This document shows, one piece after another, positions 24,576 to 31,929 of a stretch of 64,000 nucleotides of DNA. Position 1 is the first letter of the stretch; each line of letters begins with the position of its first letter. The notes under the pieces are model-generated. The model did not search any database. It was not told where the DNA came from and saw only the letters and a program-made list of their open reading frames with translations. The DNA is from Paludibacter sp963678465. GTDB lineage: Bacteria > Bacteroidota > Bacteroidia > Bacteroidales > Paludibacteraceae. Made by a program: the position numbers and the translations under genes. The stretch covers positions 2,790,001-2,854,000 of the forward strand of contig OY782858.1 of NCBI GenBank assembly GCA_963678465.1, written 5' to 3'.

Positions 24576-26858
24576 ATGAAAACGGAGAAATATGCAGTCA
24601 CAGGAATGACATGTGCTTCATGCGTAGCACATGTTGAGAAAAGTGTAAATAAACTTGAAGGGATTCAAACCGTTCAGGTAAACCTGCTTAACAACAGCAT
24701 GACAGTGAATTACGACGAGAAGCAAATAAACACTGATGCTATTACTAAATCGGTAGAAGATGCAGGTTACGAAGCTCACGTAAAAACAGAAAAAACGCCA
24801 GAGACTTCCGAAACAAAAAAAACCGACTACGTACAACTTGAACAGACCGAAATGAAACGCCGTTGGTGGATTTCACTTACTTTTCTTGTTCCGCTACTTT
24901 ACCTTTCAATGGGGCACATGTTCGGGTGGCCATTGCCTGTAACTTTCCTTGGCCACGAAAATGCGCTGACTTTCGCTTTTACCCAGTTTCTGCTGACATT
25001 GCCTATTGCATTTACAAATAAAAAATATTTTATTGGCGGCTTTAAAAGTTTATTCCGCGCTGCTCCCAATATGGATTCACTGATTGCCATCGGTGCTTCG
25101 GCTGCCATAGTTTATGGCGTATTTGCCATTTTCCGTATCAGTTACGGGTTAGGATATGGCGATATGAATACCGTGATGCAATTTTCGCACGATTTGTATT
25201 TCGAATCCGGTGCAACCATCCTTGCACTAATCACATTAGGAAAATATCTCGAAGCCCGGTCAAAAAGACGAACTTCGGATGCGATTTCACGTCTGATTGA
25301 TTTAGCTCCGAAAACGGCTATAATCATCCGAAACGGAATTGAGGTAGAAGTCCCTGTAGAAGAACTCAACTCAGGGGACGTAATTATTGTCAGAAGTGGG
25401 CAAAGTATTCCTGTGGATGGAATTATCCTTTCGGGAAGCGGAAACATCGACGAATCGGCTTTGACAGGTGAAAGCATGCCTGTTTATAAAGAACCCGGGC
25501 AATCTGTATTGTCGGCCAGCATCAATAAAACAGGTTATTTTACATTTCGCGCCACAAAAGTTGGTAATGACACCACTCTTTCGCAAATTATACGTTTGGT
25601 AGAAGAAGCATCGGCATCCAAAGCACCCATTTCAAAAATGGCCGACCGGATCAGTGCTGTTTTTGTACCTATGGTGATCGTTATAGCCATTGTTTCAGTA
25701 ATCATTTGGTTATTGTTGGGTTATCCTTTTGATTTTGCATTGTCAATAGGCATTGCGGTACTTGTTATTTCATGTCCCTGTGCCTTAGGACTTGCCACTC
25801 CGGTTGCCATTATGGTAGGCACAGGTAAGGGCGCCGAATATGGATTATTATTTAAATCGGCCGAGGCGCTCGAAACTACACATAAAATAAATACAGTGGT
25901 ATTGGATAAAACAGGAACGCTGACCGAAGGAAAACCAAAAATCACTGATATTATTTCGGATAAAGATTTCAGTGAAAACGAATTAATTCAGCTGACCTAT
26001 TCGCTCGAAAAAGCGTCGGAACATTTACTTGCCGATGCTGTTATATTTGAGGCTGAAAAACGAAATTTACAACTGCTCGAGATTGAAAATTTCAGAACAA
26101 TTCCCGGCCGTGGGATACAGGCGGAAATCAATAACACCCGGTATACAGCCGGTAACATTCAGCTAATGAATGAGAATAATATCTTCAGCAATGACTTTGT
26201 AACGATAGCAAATCAGTGGGCAGAAGAAGGAAAAACGCCTTTATTTATAGCTAAAGAACAAATGGCGATAGGTTTGATTGGCGTGGCAGACGTACTGAAA
26301 GAAAACAGTAAATCGGTAATATCGCAGCTCAAAGAAATGGGATTGGAAGTGATAATGCTTACAGGCGACAATCGTAAAACGGCTCAATATATCCAACATC
26401 TGCTCGGTATTTCTGTCACTATTTCAGAAGTGCTACCACAGGATAAGGAAAAGGAAATTGTACGGTTGCAAAACGAAGGAAAATTAGTGGCAATGGTAGG
26501 CGATGGTATCAATGATGCACCGGCATTAGTGAGAGCCGATGTAGGAATTGCCATTGGCGCGGGTACCGATATTGCCATCGAATCGGCCGATGTGGTATTG
26601 ATGCGAAATAACCTGATAGATGTAGTTGCTGCATTTCAATTGAGCAAGTCGGTAATCACCAACATTAAACAGAATTTGTTTTGGGCATTTTTTTATAACA
26701 TTATTGGTATTCCTTTGGCTGCAGGCGTTTTTTATGTGTTGTTAGGCTGGAAGCTCAACCCGATGTTCGCAGCAGCTGCCATGAGTTTTAGCTCTGTGAC
26801 AGTGGTGCTCAATTCATTACGATTGCTAAAATTTAAACCGAAATTTAAGCTTAGATAA
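24576..26858 (+). CDS. copA: Copper-translocating P1B-type ATPase
   Basis: Exports Cu(I) from the cytoplasm. The 760-residue protein has one N-terminal heavy-metal domain (GMTCASC at 10-16), about eight membrane helices, the metal-site motif SCPCALGLATP, the A-domain TGES, the phosphorylation motif DKTGT at 444-448 and GDGINDAP late in the P domain. One signature is altered: the nucleotide-binding HP motif (normally SEHPLA) reads SEHLLA, with H483 kept and L484 in place of proline. It is followed after 45 bases by a small CopZ-like chaperone gene. Paired AGTACT sites upstream are candidate control sites. Confidence 0.95.
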   Translation: MKTEKYAVTGMTCASCVAHVEKSVNKLEGIQTVQVNLLNNSMTVNYDEKQINTDAITKSVEDAGYEAHVKTEKTPETSETKKTDYVQLEQTEMKRRWWISLTFLVPLLYLSMGHMFGWPLPVTFLGHENALTFAFTQFLLTLPIAFTNKKYFIGGFKSLFRAAPNMDSLIAIGASAAIVYGVFAIFRISYGLGYGDMNTVMQFSHDLYFESGATILALITLGKYLEARSKRRTSDAISRLIDLAPKTAIIIRNGIEVEVPVEELNSGDVIIVRSGQSIPVDGIILSGSGNIDESALTGESMPVYKEPGQSVLSASINKTGYFTFRATKVGNDTTLSQIIRLVEEASASKAPISKMADRISAVFVPMVIVIAIVSVIIWLLLGYPFDFALSIGIAVLVISCPCALGLATPVAIMVGTGKGAEYGLLFKSAEALETTHKINTVVLDKTGTLTEGKPKITDIISDKDFSENELIQLTYSLEKASEHLLADAVIFEAEKRNLQLLEIENFRTIPGRGIQAEINNTRYTAGNIQLMNENNIFSNDFVTIANQWAEEGKTPLFIAKEQMAIGLIGVADVLKENSKSVISQLKEMGLEVIMLTGDNRKTAQYIQHLLGISVTISEVLPQDKEKEIVRLQNEGKLVAMVGDGINDAPALVRADVGIAIGAGTDIAIESADVVLMRNNLIDVVAAFQLSKSVITNIKQNLFWAFFYNIIGIPLAAGVFYVLLGWKLNPMFAAAAMSFSSVTVVLNSLRLLKFKPKFKLR

Positions 26859-26903
26859 AAACAGTATAAAAATTAATTCTCAACAAAAAATAGACACAAA
26901 ACC

Positions 26904-27116
26904 ATGACAAACAAAACATTAAAAATTTCAGGTATGAGCTGTGGACACTGCTCGGCACGTGTGGAAAAAGTATTGAATAGTATCGATGGCGTTGAAGCCA
27001 AAGTTTACCTCGAAACTAATTCAGCAAAATTAGTATTGAACAAGGAAGTTAGCAATGATACGATCATAAAAACGATTGACAATATTGGTTATCAGGTAAC
27101 TGAAATCACAGAATAG
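26904..27116 (+). CDS. copZ: CopZ-like heavy-metal chaperone
   Basis: A 70-residue single HMA domain with the metal-binding GMSCGHC motif (C13, C16). It should bind Cu(I) in the cytoplasm and hand it to the ATPase encoded just upstream. The ferredoxin-like beta-alpha-beta-beta-alpha-beta pattern is complete (VEKVLNSIDGVEAKVYLETN...). It lies 45 bases after copA in the same direction, which supports a copper-export operon. The C-terminus is not extended. Confidence 0.88.
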   Translation: MTNKTLKISGMSCGHCSARVEKVLNSIDGVEAKVYLETNSAKLVLNKEVSNDTIIKTIDNIGYQVTEITE

Positions 27117-27182
27117 ACCATTTTTCATGCCTTAAAACAAAAAAATGTCTTAATGTTGACTTGAAAATCGCTCCATTCATCT

Positions 27183-27351
27183 AAAAATATGTTATAAAAC
27201 ACATTTTTCGTACAAATATTTTCGAAAACTCTTGCAAGTGTACCAAATACACCTTATCTTTGCATCGTGATTTTTTCATAGTATTAGATTTAAGGTTAAC
27301 AAAGATTGGTAGTAAGGCGTTACTACCTTTCGCGTTTTATAGAGGATAGGT
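27183..27351 (+). repeat. 169-bp inverted repeat, copy 1
   Basis: Matches the reverse complement of 31596-31764 over 169 bases without gaps and with four mismatches (165/169 identical, counted by eye). It contains a full promoter and the 5' part of a predicted small RNA. The two copies point toward each other and bracket the purD-regulator-rpiB-thiL cluster. Confidence 0.95.
27232..27262 (+). promoter_or_regulatory. Promoter of predicted small RNA 1
   Basis: TTG at 27232-27234, a 20-base spacer and TATCTTTG at 27255-27262 followed by C. This is one of the best matches to the Bacteroidota -33/-7 consensus in the window and is fully conserved in copy 2. Confidence 0.8.
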
Positions 27352-27408
27352 TTTTTAAAAATTATATAGAAAAGGGATACATGCATTTTTGCCTGTATCC
27401 CTTTTTCC
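27267..27408 (+). ncRNA. Predicted small RNA 1 (inverted-repeat family)
   Basis: An RNA of about 140 bases is predicted from a consensus promoter (27232-27262) to a hairpin terminator (27370-27405). The first 85 bases or so are shared with copy 2. They include the block AGATTTAAGGTTAACAAAGA and a perfect 8-bp hairpin GGTAGTAA-GGCG-TTACTACC at 27308-27327. The 3' third is specific to this copy. Open frames cross the region but have no ribosome-binding context, and one of them merely runs on antisense to thiL. The role is unknown. I suspect the conserved block recurs in other Bacteroidales, which I could not verify. Confidence 0.6.
27370..27405. terminator. Bidirectional terminator between small RNA 1 and thiL
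   Basis: Perfect 12-bp stem AAAAGGGATACA / TGTATCCCTTTT with a 12-base loop, and U-rich on both strands. It ends small RNA 1 on the plus strand and lies 21 bases beyond the thiL stop on the minus strand. Confidence 0.85.
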
Positions 27409-27426
27409 TTAAAATAAAGTATTGTT

Positions 27427-28452
27427 TTATTGCAATGAATTCCAGCCCTGAGCCCGAAGTTCTATTTCCTCTCCTTCGCGACCGACCAAATGAAGGCCTA
27501 ATTCGGGCTTTGTCATATGTCCCACTATTCCCACTCCATCCATTGTTACTATCTTGTCGTAATCTTCCATTGCCACAGTGAAAAGCAGTTCGTAGTCTTC
27601 ACCACCATTTAAAGCTGCAGTCACTATATTCATATTCAATTCCTCAGCCATTACCGCTGCCTGATAATTAATCGGTATTTTATCCTCGTAAATCCGGCAA
27701 CCAACATTACTTTGCGAACAAATATGCATCAATTCCGACGACAGACCGTCCGATATATCCATCATCGAAGTGGGTACGATTCCTTTATCGGCCAAAGCCT
27801 TGATAATATCTTTACGTGCCTCAGGCTTCAGCTGACGTTGCAGGATGTAATCTTTTCCTTCAAAATCAGGTTGAGCCTCGCTATTAGCGGAAAAAACAAT
27901 TTTTTCGCGTTCCAACAGCTGCAAGCCCATATAAGCCGAACCTAAATCACCCGAAACACAAATTAAGTCATTAGCCTTAGCTCCATTGCGATATACAATT
28001 TTATCTTTTTGAGCTTCGCCGATGCAAGTGATACTAATAGTAAGACCCGTTAAAGATGCCGAAGTATCACCCCCAATCAAATCCACACCATAGGCTTTGC
28101 AAGCCATTTCAATGCCGGCATACAGTTCTTCAAGGTCTTCCACCGAAAACCGCTTGGAAACTCCCAACGATAGCGTTATTTGTTTCGGTTGTCCGTTCAT
28201 AGCGTAAATATCCGAGAAATTTACAACCGCAGCTTTGTAACCCAAATGCTTTAACGGAACGTAAACCAAATCGAAATGAACACCTTCGAGCAAAAGATCG
28301 GTAGTTACAAGTATCTGCTTGTCCTTGTAATCAAGGATAGCAGCATCGTCGCCAACTCCCTTGATTGTGGATTCATTTATATTCTTAAATCGTTCGGTCA
28401 AATGTTTAATCAAACCAAATTCACCATATTTCGATATTTCTGTTCTTGACAT
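27427..28452 (-). CDS. thiL: Thiamine-monophosphate kinase
   Basis: Phosphorylates thiamine monophosphate to the active cofactor thiamine diphosphate. The 341-residue protein has the AIR-synthase-like N-terminal motif GVGDDAAIL (about 32-40), TTDLLLEGVHFD, GGDTSAS in the middle, and MMDISDGLSSEL and NGGEDYELLF in the C-terminal domain. It is the last gene of the minus-strand run purD, regulator, rpiB, thiL (53-base gap from rpiB). The bidirectional hairpin at 27370-27405 is its terminator. No TPP riboswitch was seen. Confidence 0.96.
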   Translation of the reverse strand: MSRTEISKYGEFGLIKHLTERFKNINESTIKGVGDDAAILDYKDKQILVTTDLLLEGVHFDLVYVPLKHLGYKAAVVNFSDIYAMNGQPKQITLSLGVSKRFSVEDLEELYAGIEMACKAYGVDLIGGDTSASLTGLTISITCIGEAQKDKIVYRNGAKANDLICVSGDLGSAYMGLQLLEREKIVFSANSEAQPDFEGKDYILQRQLKPEARKDIIKALADKGIVPTSMMDISDGLSSELMHICSQSNVGCRIYEDKIPINYQAAVMAEELNMNIVTAALNGGEDYELLFTVAMEDYDKIVTMDGVGIVGHMTKPELGLHLVGREGEEIELRAQGWNSLQ

Positions 28453-28505
28453 GTAAAGCTCCTATTATCCTCAAAAAAAAGGACAGTTTTTTAATAAATT
28501 ATTTC

Positions 28506-28958
28506 TTAACAAAAAGGTATTTTGTCGATGCGCGTTTTATGTCTTCCTCCTTCAAAGTCGGTACTGAAGAAAAGGTCAATCATGTTCAAAGCCTCTTCTT
28601 CGGAAATAAAACGAGCTGGTAACGAAATAACATTGGCATTGTTATGCTGACGGGCAAGCACTGCAATTTCGGTATTCCAGCAAAGCGCTGCGCGAATGCC
28701 CTGATGTTTATTTACGGTCATGCTAATGCCATTTCCACTTCCACAAATGGAAATACCAAAATCAAATTCTGCATTTTCGACAGCCGAAGCCATTGGATGT
28801 GCATAATCGGCATAATCGCTGCTTTCAGAAGAATACGCTCCAAAATCCTTTAATTTAATAACACCTTGATCGCTCAAATGTTTCATCACAGTCTGTTTCA
28901 ATTCATACCCTGCGTGATCGCTGCATATTGCGATGCTGATTTCATTTATTGGTTTCAT
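28506..28958 (-). CDS. rpiB: Ribose-5-phosphate isomerase B
   Basis: Interconverts ribose 5-phosphate and ribulose 5-phosphate in the pentose-phosphate pathway. The 150-residue RpiB/LacAB-type protein has SIAICSDHAGYELK at the start, CGSGNGISMTVNKHQGIRAALCWN with the catalytic cysteine, and HNNANVISLPARFI followed by the EALNMIDLF helix. It lies 23 bases after the response-regulator gene and 53 bases before thiL in one direction. Confidence 0.97.
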   Translation of the reverse strand: MKPINEISIAICSDHAGYELKQTVMKHLSDQGVIKLKDFGAYSSESSDYADYAHPMASAVENAEFDFGISICGSGNGISMTVNKHQGIRAALCWNTEIAVLARQHNNANVISLPARFISEEEALNMIDLFFSTDFEGGRHKTRIDKIPFC

Positions 28959-28981
28959 ATTTGTTTGTATTTTATTTTCTT

Positions 28982-30133
28982 TCAGGCAAACATTTCAACA
29001 TCATTTTTAGTAATTACATTGGCTCCGAGAATAATCAAACGCTCCACCACATTTCTAAGTTCACGGATATTCCCTGTCCAGCTGCGCGATTGAAGACATT
29101 CTATTGCTTCGGCAGTAAACTTTTTTGTCTGAACGCCTTGTTCCCCGCATATTAATTCCGAGAAATGATTCACAAGCAAAGGAATATCCTCTTTGCGTTC
29201 GTCGAGCATTGGAACATGAATTGGGATTACATTCAGCCGGTGAAATAAATCTTCTCTGAAATTTCCTTCTGAAATTTCTTTTTTCAAATCTTTGTTGGTA
29301 GCTGCAAGCACTCGCACATTCACCTTGATATTCTTGTCGCTCCCAACGCGCGTAAGTTCGCTTTCCTGAAGCACACGCAACACTTTTGTTTGAGCCGATA
29401 AACTCATATCTCCAATTTCATCCAAAAAAATAGTGCCGCCATCGGCTTGTTCGAATTTACCGATTCTTTGCTTAATGGCCGATGTAAAAGCTCCTTTTTC
29501 GTGACCAAATAATTCGCTTTCAATCAATTCGGATGGAATAGCTGCACAATTCACTTCCACAAAAGCTGCCGATGCTCTCGGGCTGTTTTCGAACAGCAAG
29601 CGCGCAACTACTTCTTTTCCTGTACCATTGGCACCGGTGATAAGCACACGCGCATCGGTAGGTGCAACACGTTCAATCATCATCCGCACCTTTTCGATGG
29701 CCTCCGAATTGCCTATCATTTGATGGCGTTTCGCAACTTTCTTTTTTAGTATCTTTGTTTCGGTTACAAGATTGTTTTTATCAAGCGCGTTCCGAACAGT
29801 TATAAGTAAGCGATTCAGATCAATCGGCTTTTCGATAAAATCAAACGCTCCCTTTTTAATACATTCAACTGCTGTTTCTATGTTTCCATGTCCCGAAATC
29901 ATTACGATTGGAGCCTCAATTTCCTGTTCTTTTAACGCAGTAAGCAACTCTATACCATCCATTTCCGGCATTTTTATATCCGAGAAAATAACATCGAAAG
30001 AAGTACTCTGAGCAGCTTCTAGTCCTATTTTACCATTTTCGGCCAACACGATCTGATGCTTTTCAAATTCCAAAATGTCCTTCAGCGTATTTCGTATGCT
30101 TCGTTCATCGTCGATAATCAGTATTTTTGCCAT
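28982..30133 (-). CDS. NtrC-type response regulator without HTH domain
   Basis: A 383-residue two-domain protein. The receiver (1-120) has the acidic pair D8/D9 and phospho-acceptor D52 (FSDIKMPEMDG). The AAA+ domain has Walker A GANGTGKE (167-174) and Walker B GGTIFLDEIGDM (232-243). Two points are unusual against the textbook family. The sigma-54 contact loop reads GAFTSA (214-219) instead of GAFTGA. The protein stops soon after the AAA+ lid (NVITKNDVEMFA) with no Fis-type DNA-binding helix-turn-helix. It may act without specific DNA binding or with a partner. No histidine kinase is adjacent; neighbours are purD and rpiB. Confidence 0.92.
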   Translation of the reverse strand: MAKILIIDDERSIRNTLKDILEFEKHQIVLAENGKIGLEAAQSTSFDVIFSDIKMPEMDGIELLTALKEQEIEAPIVMISGHGNIETAVECIKKGAFDFIEKPIDLNRLLITVRNALDKNNLVTETKILKKKVAKRHQMIGNSEAIEKVRMMIERVAPTDARVLITGANGTGKEVVARLLFENSPRASAAFVEVNCAAIPSELIESELFGHEKGAFTSAIKQRIGKFEQADGGTIFLDEIGDMSLSAQTKVLRVLQESELTRVGSDKNIKVNVRVLAATNKDLKKEISEGNFREDLFHRLNVIPIHVPMLDERKEDIPLLVNHFSELICGEQGVQTKKFTAEAIECLQSRSWTGNIRELRNVVERLIILGANVITKNDVEMFA

Positions 30134-30207
30134 ATTAATGCTTTAAAATTTAAGAGTGGAACGAGAGTTTGTTTTCGTAAAAATGAATCTTTCGTACGTA
30201 GTGAATT

Positions 30208-31476
30208 TTACAAATCAAAACCAATATCTGCTCTAAAGTATTTCTTGTCGTAATTTATTTTGTTTGCATTTTTAAAGGACTGTGCCAGTGCTTCCTCTTT
30301 TGAATTTCCGTACGAACTTACTGCAAGCACACGTCCACCGTTGGCTACTATCTTCCCATCCACGGATGCTGTTCCTGCATGAAAAGCTATACTTCCTTCA
30401 ACGCCATCCAATCCATTGATTGTTTTTCCTTTTTCATACGCTTCGGGATAACCTCCAGATACCAACATAACGGTTACTGCTGTTCGTTCATCAAATTCAA
30501 CTGTTCGTTCATCTAAATTACCTTCAGCAACTCCTTCGAGCAAATCGACAAGATCCGATTTAAGGCGTAACATCACAACCTCCGTTTCGGGGTCGCCCAT
30601 ACGTGCATTATATTCAATTGTATAAGGTTCGTTATTTACTTTTATCAACCCAAAGAAAATGAAACCTTTATAGTTTACTCCTTCTGCATAAAGTCCTTCT
30701 ACCGTAGGACGGATGATGCGATCTTCTACTTTCTGCATAAACACTGCATCTGCAAACGGAACAGGCGAAACAGCACCCATACCACCGGTATTCAAGCCTT
30801 TATCGCCTTCGCCTATGCGTTTGTAATCTTTGGCTTCGGGTAAAATTTTGTAGTTACGACCATCGGTAATTACAAAAACCGAACATTCGATTCCGGACAG
30901 AAACTCTTCTATCACTACCATTTTACTCGCATCGCCAAATTTGCCACTCAGCATAGCTTTCAGCTCTTGTATCGTTTCGTCAAGGTCGTTCAAAATCAAT
31001 ACACCTTTTCCGGCTGCCAATCCATCGGCTTTCAGCACATAAGGCGCCTGTAGGGTTTTAAGAAACGCTACTCCTTCTTCAATATTTTCGGCAGTTACAC
31101 TAAAATAGCCTGCTGTAGGGATACTGTGGCGAAACATAAATTTTTTTGAAAAATCTTTACTTCCTTCGAGTTGAGCACCAAATTTATCAGGCCCCACAAC
31201 AGGAATATGTTTCAATTCCGAATCAGCCAAGAAAAAGTCGACAATACCTTTGACAAGTGGATCTTCAGGACCAACAAGCACTAAATTAATATCGTTTTCG
31301 ATCACTGCCTTTTTAAGCGCAGGAAAATTGTCGGCCGCAATAGCCAAATTTGTTCCGAGGGTGGCTGTACCAGGGTTACCGGGAGCAATAAAAAGTTTGT
31401 TTAGTTTTGGACTTTGTACCATTTTCCATGCGAGTGCATGTTCACGTCCACCTGAACCCAGAAGTAGTATATTCAT
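30208..31476 (-). CDS. purD: Phosphoribosylamine-glycine ligase
   Basis: Second step of purine synthesis: ATP-dependent joining of glycine to phosphoribosylamine. The 422-residue ATP-grasp enzyme starts MNILLLGSGGREHALAWKMV and has LVGPEDPLVKGIVDFF, VLKADGLAAGKGV (ATP-grasp loop), GMGAVSPVP and YNARMGDPETEVVMLRL (metal site). The reading frame stays open 55 codons further upstream into the inverted repeat. The ATG at 31476 is nevertheless right, because the glycine-rich start begins there and a -7 box lies just before it (31504-31511). The regulator gene follows after 74 bases. Confidence 0.97.
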   Translation of the reverse strand: MNILLLGSGGREHALAWKMVQSPKLNKLFIAPGNPGTATLGTNLAIAADNFPALKKAVIENDINLVLVGPEDPLVKGIVDFFLADSELKHIPVVGPDKFGAQLEGSKDFSKKFMFRHSIPTAGYFSVTAENIEEGVAFLKTLQAPYVLKADGLAAGKGVLILNDLDETIQELKAMLSGKFGDASKMVVIEEFLSGIECSVFVITDGRNYKILPEAKDYKRIGEGDKGLNTGGMGAVSPVPFADAVFMQKVEDRIIRPTVEGLYAEGVNYKGFIFFGLIKVNNEPYTIEYNARMGDPETEVVMLRLKSDLVDLLEGVAEGNLDERTVEFDERTAVTVMLVSGGYPEAYEKGKTINGLDGVEGSIAFHAGTASVDGKIVANGGRVLAVSSYGNSKEEALAQSFKNANKINYDKKYFRADIGFDL

Positions 31477-31503
31477 TGATTTGGAAGGATTTGATTTATA
31501 CTG

Positions 31504-31511
31504 CAAAAGTA
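31504..31511 (-). promoter_or_regulatory. -7 promoter box of purD
   Basis: The minus strand reads TACTTTTG followed by C (TAnnTTTG), 28 bases before the ATG at 31476. It shows that purD has its own promoter, separate from the small RNA promoter upstream. Confidence 0.65.
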
Positions 31512-31532
31512 GCTTTTTTTTGCGTTTCCACA

Positions 31533-31569
31533 AAATAAAAAAGCCATCCGAATTGCTCCGAACAGCCTT
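31533..31569 (-). terminator. Terminator of predicted small RNA 2
   Basis: On the minus strand a hairpin containing several G-U pairs (arms around CTGTTCGG and TTCGGATGG) runs into TTTTTTATTTT. It is less perfect than the terminator of copy 1 but placed at the same distance from the promoter. Confidence 0.5.
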
Positions 31570-31680
31570 GAAGATATATTGAGTTGTAATTGTATACCTA
31601 CCCTCTATAAAACGCGAAAGGTAGTAACGCCTTACTACCAATCTTTGTTAACCTTAAATCTAATACTATGAAAAAATCAC
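31533..31680 (-). ncRNA. Predicted small RNA 2 (inverted-repeat family)
   Basis: Second copy of the small RNA, about 147 bases, on the minus strand. Its promoter (31685-31715) and first 85 or so bases are nearly identical to copy 1, including the perfect 8-bp hairpin. The 3' part and terminator are different in sequence, so the family has a conserved 5' module and variable tails. It ends about 20 bases before the purD -7 box, so it could also affect purD through incomplete termination. Function is unknown. Confidence 0.55.
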
Positions 31681-31764
31681 GATGCAAAGATAAGGTGTAT
31701 TTGGTACACTTGCAAGAGTTTTCAAAAATATTTGTGTGAAAAATGTGTTTTATAACATATTTTT
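31596..31764 (-). repeat. 169-bp inverted repeat, copy 2
   Basis: Reverse-complement partner of 27183-27351, gap-free, four mismatches. The mismatches fall in the region upstream of the promoter (three) and at one base near the 3' end. The promoter and the RNA 5' half are invariant, which suggests either recent duplication, gene conversion or selection. Confidence 0.95.
31685..31715 (-). promoter_or_regulatory. Promoter of predicted small RNA 2
   Basis: Minus strand: TTG (31713-31715), 20-base spacer, TATCTTTG (31685-31692) followed by C. Identical to the promoter of copy 1. Confidence 0.8.
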
Positions 31765-31929
31765 GAATTTCACTATCCAATCCACAGTGATAATTAACAT
31801 TTATAGGTCGTTTTTGTATTTTATCAGGATTGACATTGAAGAAAATAACACTTCCGGGATTCTTAAAACTTACCCCAATAGCACCATCATTAATAAAAAC
31901 ATTGTAAATTGATAAAACGCAAAACCTAA
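31765..31929. other. Spacer between copy 2 and the antiporter gene
   Basis: Together with 31477-31764 this makes a 453-base stretch without a protein gene. In the 31765-31929 part a minus-strand frame stays open and runs on through the repeat to a stop at 31598, but it has no good start codon and no resemblance I know. It could be chance or a gene remnant. No terminator hairpin for the antiporter gene was seen. Confidence 0.4.

Noticed and set aside
27306..27581. 91-codon ORF running from the small RNA into thiL antisense
   Set aside because: Starts inside the RNA hairpin, crosses the terminator and continues antisense to thiL; not a gene.
31476..31641. N-terminal extension of PurD into the inverted repeat
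   Set aside because: The purD -7 box lies inside the extension and the conserved PurD start begins at 31476.
31598..31780. 60-codon frame (LHRDFFIVLDLRLTKIG...) in the inverted repeat
   Set aside because: Open in both copies, but in copy 1 a stop directly precedes it and the consensus promoter lies inside the frame. Two of the four mismatches between copies are synonymous in it, so I could not exclude it completely; the RNA reading fits better.
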